Of a DNA stretch of 41,783 nt, positions 34,008 through 41,783 are shown one piece after another. This stretch comes from CAZYQW01 sp964649825 (lineage in GTDB: Bacteria; Planctomycetota; B15-G4; JADJEK01), in the NCBI GenBank assembly GCA_964649825.1, contig CAZYQW010000061.1, positions 1 through 41,783 on the forward strand. Reading direction: 5' to 3'. Every line of letters starts with the position of its first letter. Positions within the stretch are counted from its first letter, which is position 1. Below the pieces are notes generated by a model. The model searched no databases, had not been told where the DNA came from, and worked only from the letters and a program-made list of their open reading frames with translations. Position numbers and translations under genes: made by a program.

Positions 34008-35836
34008 GCGGGTCGGAGGGTCGCTCTTCGCGGCCGATCCTTTGGATCGCGATCACGGCGTACCTCGCGATCACGACGAGCTACCTGTTCGTCGTGCCGG
34101 CGTTCGAGGCGCCCGACGAGCACACGCACTACGAGTACGCGTTCCACCTCGCGAACGTGCACGGGCTACCGTTGATCAAGGGGACGGCGGAGCGGCTCGG
34201 TCGATCGTGGGCGGACGAGAAGGTCCAGGCGTACCATCCGCCGCTCTACTACGCGTGGCTCGCCGCCACGATGCATGCCGCGGGTCAGCCGGACACGATG
34301 GCGACGCCGTCCCAGAACGCGCGGTTCGGCCGGTGGGACGATCCCGCGCACTGCCTCAAGTTCGAGCACGGTGCCGACGAGCGGTGGCCGGGCTCGAAGG
34401 AGATGCGGCTGCTCTGGATCCTGCGCGCCTGGTCGGTCGTCTTCGGATTGATCGGCCTGGTCCTCGTCCATCGGCTCGGACGCGTCGCGTTTCCGGCGAC
34501 GCCGGCCGTGGCGGACTGCGCCGCGCTCCTCGTCGCGTGCCTGCCGAAGTGGAACTACATGATGGCGGTCATCAACAGCGACAACCTCGCGATGGTGTTC
34601 GCCAACGCCGGCGTGCTCGTGCTCGCGTCGGCCGTGGCGCGCCGGCGCCTCTCCGTCCGCGCCGGGATCGCGTTCGGCGCCGTCGCGGGGATCGGCGTCG
34701 TCACGAAGCTGACCGCGCTCTTCCTCCTCCCGACCGCGGCCGTCGTGTACGCCATCCAACTGACGCGACGCGAGCATCGGGCCGAGACGCTGCGATCCGG
34801 CGTCGCGGCGGCCGCCGTCTTTCTCGTGCTCTCCGGCTGGCTGTTCGCGCGCAATCAGGCTCTCTACGGCAGCCTCATGGCCCTCGACGTGCACACGTCG
34901 TCGTTCTCGGCGATCCAGGTGCCGCCGGACCAGCGCTGGACGTGGATCCGGGACTACTTCACGCCGCAGATCCTCGAGGCGTTCGTGGGGCACTTCGGCT
35001 GGTGGATCATTCCGCCCACGACCTGGGCGATCCGGATCGGGCAGCTCGCGGCGGCCGTCGCGGCGCTCGGGTGGATCGTGCGCCTCGTGCGACGTCCGCC
35101 CGACGCGCGCCGCGGCGTGCTGCTGCTCTACGCCTTCGTCGTGCTGCTCGTGGCCGCTCTCACCGTCCGCTACAACCTGATGGTGAAGGGATCGTTCGCG
35201 CGGTACTTCTTCCCCGTGATCGGGCCCCTCGCCGTGCTGTTCGGGGCCGGGATCGTCGCCGCGGTGCGATTCGTGCCGGCGCGCGGCCGCCGGTGGATCG
35301 TGGAAGCTCTCGGGGAGGCTGCGGAACAAGAGGGCGACAGGGTGAACGGCGTAGACCCGGATGTCGCTTCCGTCCTCGTCCTGATCCCGCCCGCGTTCGC
35401 CGTGGCGGTGCTGCTCTGCTCGGTGCGACCCGGGCTCGACGGCGAGCTCGCGCCGGCCGCGCCGCACCGGGCGGCGCTCACGGCGGGAGTGCTCGCGTCC
35501 CACGCCGCGCCTCGCCTCGACGCGACCGCCCCTCCCGGCGTCGCGCCCGTCGACTCGCCTCCGACCTTCCGCTGGACGGTCCCCGACGGCGCGCCGGACG
35601 ACGCGGTCTACACGGTCCACGTGCACGACGACGGACGCGTGCTGTTCCTCACCTACGAGCAGGGCGGGGTCGAGATCCGCGATGGCGAGTACGCGCTCCC
35701 CGCCCTCGGCTTCGCGGCCTTGCCGGTCGGGCGTCCCGTCGCGTGGAAGGTGCGTCGCGTGCCGAACCGCGCGCGCGGCGAAGGCGTCGACGACGTGCCG
35801 GAGAGCGAGACGCGCGTCCTCGAGCGAACCCGATGA
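34004..35836 (+). CDS. GT-C type membrane glycosyltransferase-like protein with C-terminal FN3-like domain
   Basis: 610 residues. About 10-11 membrane helices fill residues 10-465. The first periplasmic loop carries PDEHTHY (Asp38, Glu39), the acidic motif of PMT/GT39, ArnT and DUF2142 proteins, and HPPLYYAWLA follows as in those families. A last helix near 455 is followed by a soluble tail with a beta-sandwich look (about 520-600: PPTFRWTV ... VYTVHVHDDG ... LPVGRPVAWKV), like a fibronectin-III domain. It probably moves a lipid-linked sugar onto a periplasmic acceptor. ATG overlaps the upstream stop (ATGA), so it is coupled to the membrane hydrolase. Its acceptor is unknown. Confidence 0.8.
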   Translation: MSGSEGRSSRPILWIAITAYLAITTSYLFVVPAFEAPDEHTHYEYAFHLANVHGLPLIKGTAERLGRSWADEKVQAYHPPLYYAWLAATMHAAGQPDTMATPSQNARFGRWDDPAHCLKFEHGADERWPGSKEMRLLWILRAWSVVFGLIGLVLVHRLGRVAFPATPAVADCAALLVACLPKWNYMMAVINSDNLAMVFANAGVLVLASAVARRRLSVRAGIAFGAVAGIGVVTKLTALFLLPTAAVVYAIQLTRREHRAETLRSGVAAAAVFLVLSGWLFARNQALYGSLMALDVHTSSFSAIQVPPDQRWTWIRDYFTPQILEAFVGHFGWWIIPPTTWAIRIGQLAAAVAALGWIVRLVRRPPDARRGVLLLYAFVVLLVAALTVRYNLMVKGSFARYFFPVIGPLAVLFGAGIVAAVRFVPARGRRWIVEALGEAAEQEGDRVNGVDPDVASVLVLIPPAFAVAVLLCSVRPGLDGELAPAAPHRAALTAGVLASHAAPRLDATAPPGVAPVDSPPTFRWTVPDGAPDDAVYTVHVHDDGRVLFLTYEQGGVEIRDGEYALPALGFAALPVGRPVAWKVRRVPNRARGEGVDDVPESETRVLERTR

Positions 35837-35854
35837 AGCGGGCGGCGCGGCGCG

Positions 35855-36526
35855 TCACGCGGGATCGAAGCGGAGTCCGAGCCGGCGCGCGACGTCGTCG
35901 AGGTCGGCCGGGATCGGGGCGGTGAACGCCCGCGCGTTCGTGCCTTCTTGCAGCACGAGCCGCCACGCGTGGAGCGCCTGACGAGGAGCGAGGGTGCACG
36001 GAGGAACGCGATACCAAGGTTCGCCGACGAGCGGGTGGCCGGCGTGGCTCAGGTGGATGCGGATCTGGTGCGTCCGGCCGGTGAACAGGCGAACACGCAA
36101 CGCCGCGAAGGCGTCGGTACGATCGAGCACCGTCACGCGCGTCCGCGCGGGCCGGCCGTCCGCGGTCACCCCGAGGCAGCGCTTCTCCGAGTCGATCTCG
36201 CCGATCGGCGCGTCGATCTCGATCTCGTCGAACGCGGGACGACCGTGGCAGAGCGTGAGGTAGGTCTTCTCGCCCGCGACCATGGCGTCGCGGCAGCGGG
36301 CGACGAGGTGGCGCTGCAGCACGAAGAGGTTGACGCCGCTCGTCGCCTTGTCGAGCTGGTGCACGGCCCAGATCATGCCGCCGAACCGCCGGCGGAGGTG
36401 GTGCTGGACGCAGTCCTCGTCGGCGAGCGTCAGCCCGGTCGACGAGATTCCGGGCGGCTTGTTCACCACGATGAGCCCGTCGCCGACGTGGAGCAGGCAG
36501 TCGTCGACCGTTCGTCCGTCGATCAC
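35855..36526 (-). CDS. RluA-type pseudouridine synthase, short form
   Basis: 223 residues, GTG start overlapping the lipase stop. The catalytic motif HQLDKATSGV has Asp59 (the family norm is HRLDxxTSG). LIVVNKPPG at 18-26, RTHQIRIHLSHAGHPLVGEPWY near 165-186 and an RLRFDP-like end are all typical. The N-terminal S4 domain is missing. It isomerises uridine in rRNA or tRNA in the cytoplasm. It is convergent with the glycosyltransferase, 18 nt apart. Confidence 0.9.
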   Translation of the reverse strand: MIDGRTVDDCLLHVGDGLIVVNKPPGISSTGLTLADEDCVQHHLRRRFGGMIWAVHQLDKATSGVNLFVLQRHLVARCRDAMVAGEKTYLTLCHGRPAFDEIEIDAPIGEIDSEKRCLGVTADGRPARTRVTVLDRTDAFAALRVRLFTGRTHQIRIHLSHAGHPLVGEPWYRVPPCTLAPRQALHAWRLVLQEGTNARAFTAPIPADLDDVARRLGLRFDPA

Positions 36527-37359
36527 CGCACGGACCGCAGGCGCTCGACGTAGTTGACCGGCGCGTGGTCCGAGAGCGGCTCGGGCGCCTCGCTCGACCA
36601 ATCGAAGCTCGCGAACAGGCTCTCGAGGCGGTGCTCGTAGACGTGGACGCGGCGCGGCTCCTCGCGGAGCGACCCGTCCCCGGCGAGGTGGAAGAGGCGT
36701 CCCGCGTGTCGATAGATGATGCCGGGTGGCACGGTCGGCACGACGTCGCTGCCGTTCACGACGCGGAAGACGGGGATCGCGTCGACGAGCCGGCGGAAGC
36801 GACGATCGCCGACGCGCGGGGCGCCGAACGTGTAGACGCCGGCGGGTCGCGCGAGGCTTGCCGCGAGACACGCGAGGGCGCCCCCGAGGCTGTGGCCGGC
36901 GACGTACAGCGGTTCGTCGATCGGGTCGAGCGCGGCGGTCACGGCGGGCCAGATCGCGCGCATCGCGTCGCCGAAGCCTCGGTGCACCTCGCCTCCCGCC
37001 GCCCAGGGCGCGGGAAGACCCCGCAGGTTCGTGCGCCAATCGCTCGGCTCGCTGGTGCCGCGGAAGACGAGCGTGGATTCCCCTCGACCCTTCCAGACGA
37101 ACGCCGTCGTGCTGCCGCTCGCGATCGCGGTGTGCTCGGCGAGGCCCACCGCCGCGAGCGCGCGGGCTCGAATCGAGGCGTCGCGCTGGTAGGCGAGCCG
37201 GGAGAGCTCCGCGAGCCACGTGGCGCGAGCGGGGTCGATGTCGCGCGATTCGGGCGCCGGCCGCGACGGGGGATCGACGCCGCCGAAGTAGGAGTCGGCG
37301 TCGCCGGGCGAGAAGAGCGCGCGCCAGCTTCGGTCGAGGGCCATGCGGCGGTCGATCAT
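36523..37359 (-). CDS. Lipase class 3 family protein
   Basis: 278 residues, alpha/beta-hydrolase. The Ser elbow GHSLGG puts the nucleophile at Ser157; Asp205 in NGSDVVP and a His near 268 (SDHAPVNYV) complete the triad expected for fungal-type class 3 lipases. LVFRGTSEPSDWRTNL near 97-112 is the usual oxyanion-hole strand. No signal peptide, so it is probably cytoplasmic. Two starts 15 nt apart (37359, 37344) are equal by sequence. It begins 19 nt after the DUF4388 gene and its stop overlaps the pseudouridine synthase start (GTGA). Confidence 0.88.
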   Translation of the reverse strand: MIDRRMALDRSWRALFSPGDADSYFGGVDPPSRPAPESRDIDPARATWLAELSRLAYQRDASIRARALAAVGLAEHTAIASGSTTAFVWKGRGESTLVFRGTSEPSDWRTNLRGLPAPWAAGGEVHRGFGDAMRAIWPAVTAALDPIDEPLYVAGHSLGGALACLAASLARPAGVYTFGAPRVGDRRFRRLVDAIPVFRVVNGSDVVPTVPPGIIYRHAGRLFHLAGDGSLREEPRRVHVYEHRLESLFASFDWSSEAPEPLSDHAPVNYVERLRSVR

Positions 37360-37378
37360 ACCGCGGCGGTTCGAGCGA

Positions 37379-38170
37379 CTATCCCCGGTCGTGCTCGTCG
37401 CGGCGGCGCGCTGTCTCGAGCAGGAGTTGGACGACGTCCATCTGGACCACGCCGTCCATCGCGGCCACGTTCGCCTCGTTGAACGTGAAGGTCGCGTTCT
37501 CCGCCGCGCCGATGCGGTCGAACAGGCGTTGGATCTGGTGCTCCAGCGCCAGGACGAGCTGATCGCGCGACACCAAGGCCCGCTTTTCGAGAGCGGCGCC
37601 GATCTTCCCCGCCCAACGCGAGTGCTGCTCGAGGAAGCGTTCCAGGTCCTCGCGAGAGATCGCGCCGAGCTTGACCAGCACGTTTCCGAGCTGGTCCTCC
37701 CGCGGAGCGTGGTCGCTCGACGCGTGCACCACCGCCCCGTCGTGGAGCAGGATCGTGAACTTCTCGCCGGGGGAGTTGACCCAGAGCACGCCGGACTTGC
37801 CGATCGAACCGAGGAAGGCGAGCAGGTCTCCGAACGCGATCGCTCCGCAGCGTCCGCTCAGGACGACGCTCTGCGCGGCGTCCCTGAACTTCTCGTCGTT
37901 GGTGGCGCCCGAGTGCGTGCCGAGCGCGTCGCTCATCTTCTGGGCGACGGCCCTCGGCGAGTGGCGGTCCTCGGAGTCCCCGCGGATCGTGGGAACGCAG
38001 ACGAACGGCGACTCGAGCGCCTTCGCGATGGCATCCAGGATCCGGGCCGCGTCCTTGGCGCCGTTCATGAACGGCTCGCACGCGTTCTGATCCTGGCCGG
38101 TCGCGGCCAAGGCGCGAACGCGCTTGGCCAGCGACTTCGCCATCGACTGGAGCTCTTCGACGTCGATCAT
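37379..38170 (-). CDS. DUF4388 domain protein
   Basis: 263 residues. The C-terminal half is a DUF4388 (PATAN-like) domain: GDLLAFLGSIGKSGVLWVN, FTILLHDGAVVHASSDH, QLGNVLVKLGAISREDLERFLE, GKIGAALEKRALVSRDQLVLALEHQIQRLFD, ATFTFNE. The N-terminal 110 residues are helical with a Cys and no known domain. Proteins of this family go with gliding, surface sensing and response-regulator systems; no such partner is next to it. No signal peptide. It heads the DUF4388-lipase-pseudouridine-synthase run; 212 nt separate it from ahcY. Confidence 0.85.
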   Translation of the reverse strand: MIDVEELQSMAKSLAKRVRALAATGQDQNACEPFMNGAKDAARILDAIAKALESPFVCVPTIRGDSEDRHSPRAVAQKMSDALGTHSGATNDEKFRDAAQSVVLSGRCGAIAFGDLLAFLGSIGKSGVLWVNSPGEKFTILLHDGAVVHASSDHAPREDQLGNVLVKLGAISREDLERFLEQHSRWAGKIGAALEKRALVSRDQLVLALEHQIQRLFDRIGAAENATFTFNEANVAAMDGVVQMDVVQLLLETARRRDEHDRG

Positions 38171-38321
38171 TCGTCTCGTCCGACCATCGCGTCGGACGCG
38201 CAGGGGAGTTGTTCCGAGTTCGAGACTCTCTTCGACGTCGGGCGGTGGAGCCCTGTAGGAGTTTCGCGGCGTTTCTCGATCGGAAGGAGTCCCGGCGGCC
38301 CGGCGGAAGTCCACCGACGGA

Positions 38322-38358
38322 ACCAGGGCCGGTCGCCTCGCGGCGGCCCGGCCCTGGT
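38322..38358 (-). terminator. Hairpin after ahcY
   Basis: A perfect 11-bp inverted repeat (ACCAGGGCCGG with CCGGCCCTGGT) around a 15-base GC-rich loop, 24 nt past the ahcY stop. No T-run follows on the minus strand. Confidence 0.55.
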
Positions 38359-38382
38359 CTCACGAACCGTCGTCTCGACCGG

Positions 38383-39852
<1,470 letters not shown>

Positions 39853-39902
39853 GGGGTCTTCTCCAAATCGGTTCTCGATGGTCTTTTCGGTTTCGGGGTG
39901 GA

Positions 39903-40898
39903 TCAGGAGCGGGGCTTCCGGCCCCGCGCAATGAACAGGGACAGCGACGCCTCGTGGCCGTCGGGTCGTCTCGGCTGATAGCGATCGTCCGGCGGGTCGA
40001 GCCGAACGTCCTCGAAGCCGGCCCGCCGGAAGGCGGCGAGGACGTCGGACGGCGCGAGACCCAGGTGTCGGTCGCCGAGTTCGGCGCGCATCCACGTCTC
40101 GCGGTGTGGGTCGAGCTCGAGCACCACCGCGTTTCCGCCGGGCTTCAACACGCGGAACATCTCGCGGATCGCCGAGTCGGCCTCGGGGAGGTGGTGGAGC
40201 ACCATGCCGCAGACCACCCCGTCGAGCTCCTCGTCGGAGATCGGAAGGCGGTCGAGGTCGCCGGGTCGGAACTCGATGTCCGTCGAGCGTCGGGCGCGAA
40301 GGAGCCGCTTGCGTGCCTCGTCGAGCATCGCCTCCGAGCGGTCGACGCAGATCAGCCGCGAGCACGAACCGGCGAGCGCTTCCGCGATGTAGCCGGTGCC
40401 GCAGCCGAGGTCCGCCACCACGAACGGCTCCGGCAGCAGGTGCGTGGCGACGCGCAAGCGCGCCTGCCCGCTGCGAAAGTCCCCGGCGATCTTGTTCCAC
40501 TCGCCCGCGACCCGGTCGAAGAAGTCCCCGTCGCGCGCTCGGCGATCGACGAGGACCGCGTCCAACCGGACCAGATCGGCGGCGTGCTCGGGCTGATCCT
40601 CCATGTCGTTCTTCAACGCTCCCCAGAGCCGGCGCAGCACCGAGTGCCCGTTCTCCGGCGCCGCGAGCCGCAGGTGAGTGCTCACGCCGGCGTGCCGCTC
40701 GGTCAACAGCCCTGCGTCTCGGAGGAGCCGGAGATGATTGCTCACGCGGCTTTGCGCCATCCCGAGCGCACGGGTCAGCTCGCCCACCGTCAGCTCCTCG
40801 CGCTCGAGGAGCGCCAGGATCCGAAGTCGGGTGGAGTCGGCGAGCAGCTTGAGCGTGCTGGCGAGGGAGGCGTCGGCGATCACCATGCCTTTGAACAT
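39903..40898 (-). CDS. ArsR-type regulator fused to a SAM-dependent methyltransferase
   Basis: 331 residues. N-terminal ArsR winged helix (about 12-80: LKLLADSTRLRILALLERE, GMAQSRVSNHLRLLRDAGLL). C-terminal class I methyltransferase with the SAM motif ADLGCGTG near 162-169, DRSEAMLDEA, and VVCGMVLHHLPE. This fusion is known next to ahcY and methionine-cycle genes and is thought to sense SAM or SAH. No metal-binding CxC of classical ArsR is seen. Starts at 40898 and 40886 are both possible; neither has a good ribosome site. It is the first gene of the operon with ahcY, with a palindrome just upstream. Confidence 0.92.
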   Translation of the reverse strand: MFKGMVIADASLASTLKLLADSTRLRILALLEREELTVGELTRALGMAQSRVSNHLRLLRDAGLLTERHAGVSTHLRLAAPENGHSVLRRLWGALKNDMEDQPEHAADLVRLDAVLVDRRARDGDFFDRVAGEWNKIAGDFRSGQARLRVATHLLPEPFVVADLGCGTGYIAEALAGSCSRLICVDRSEAMLDEARKRLLRARRSTDIEFRPGDLDRLPISDEELDGVVCGMVLHHLPEADSAIREMFRVLKPGGNAVVLELDPHRETWMRAELGDRHLGLAPSDVLAAFRRAGFEDVRLDPPDDRYQPRRPDGHEASLSLFIARGRKPRS

Positions 40899-40901
40899 AG
40901 C

Positions 40902-40917
40902 ATCATGATCTGATGAT
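40902..40917. promoter_or_regulatory. Near-palindrome upstream of the ArsR-methyltransferase gene
   Basis: ATCATGA-TC-TGATGAT, 7-bp arms with one mismatch, ending 3 nt before the start codon. Position and form fit an operator for the ArsR domain. Confidence 0.55.
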
Positions 40918-41077
40918 CAAACCCCCGCCGCCAAAAAAACGCCGCCCCGAAAACCGGGTGGACGGTTCGTAGATCGAGTTCTTAACATCCTTCGATGAAG
41001 TGTTTTATCGAGACACGCGACGCTTTCGTCCGAGCCCGCTCCGCCGGCGCGGACGCCCGTGCGAGAAACGAGAAGCC

Positions 41078-41647
<570 letters not shown>

Positions 41648-41783
41648 GGGGGGCCGAGTCTTTGCGTGAGTATGGCGAGAGTGCTGGTCGCGGGGTCGGG
41701 CGGGCGGAGCGGGTCGATCGGGCCGCGTTCGCTCGGACAGTCCTCGCTCGGGGTGTGGGCGAAGGGGTTGCGGTGGGGAGCTT

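Noticed and set aside
39853..39902. SAM or SAH riboswitch before ahcY
   Set aside because: The gap is only 50 nt and shows no such fold; control by the ArsR-type regulator is more likely.

Overview
This window is about 41.8 kb of high-GC DNA. Nearly every third codon position is G or C, so spurious long antisense frames are common. It looks like a chromosome segment of a Gram-negative bacterium: there are lipoprotein and Sec signals, a periplasmic phosphate-binding protein, and PstA/PstC with large periplasmic insertions. Two sulfatase-superfamily enzymes, a secreted arylsulfotransferase-like lipoprotein, a protein with many carboxypeptidase-regulatory-like domains, and a small repeated domain that I recall from planctomycetes all make Planctomycetota a plausible but unproven home. 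I saw no rRNA, tRNA, CRISPR array or intact transposase.

Layout. (1) 1-8.7 kb: a minus-strand phosphate operon, pstS-pstC-pstA-pstB, then a lipoprotein made of four near-identical 62-residue repeats, then phoU. A strong hairpin separates pstS from pstC, a weak Pho-box candidate lies upstream of pstS, and a palindromic repeat cut by the window edge follows phoU. (2) 9.1-20.9 kb: mostly housekeeping and envelope genes. These are a membrane-anchored multidomain protein, NAD(P)HX epimerase, methylmalonyl-CoA epimerase with an unknown partner, an arylsulfotransferase-like lipoprotein, a rhomboid protease, an SDR/LOG/DUF952 cluster with overlapping ends, a TPR lipoprotein and an M19 dipeptidase.

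(3) 20.9-30.5 kb: a minus-strand catabolic block. A TetR regulator with a palindrome over its own start codon is translationally coupled to a three-subunit molybdenum hydroxylase. The FAD subunit carries a four-cysteine loop of the 4-hydroxybenzoyl-CoA reductase type. A sodium:solute symporter follows. Upstream of tetR, about 2.8 kb carrying a secreted DUF6259 protein and the 3' ends of two unrelated genes is flanked by 121-bp direct repeats (118/121 identical). The repeats duplicate the 3' end of a DUF3311 gene. This reads as an insertion that cut off DUF3311, usually a symporter partner, from the rest of its operon.

(4) 30.6-41.8 kb: two sulfatase-superfamily genes and a GT-C type membrane glycosyltransferase in one run; a lipase coupled to a pseudouridine synthase; a DUF4388 protein; an ArsR-methyltransferase fusion followed by S-adenosylhomocysteinase, with a palindrome at the promoter; and an HD-domain protein.
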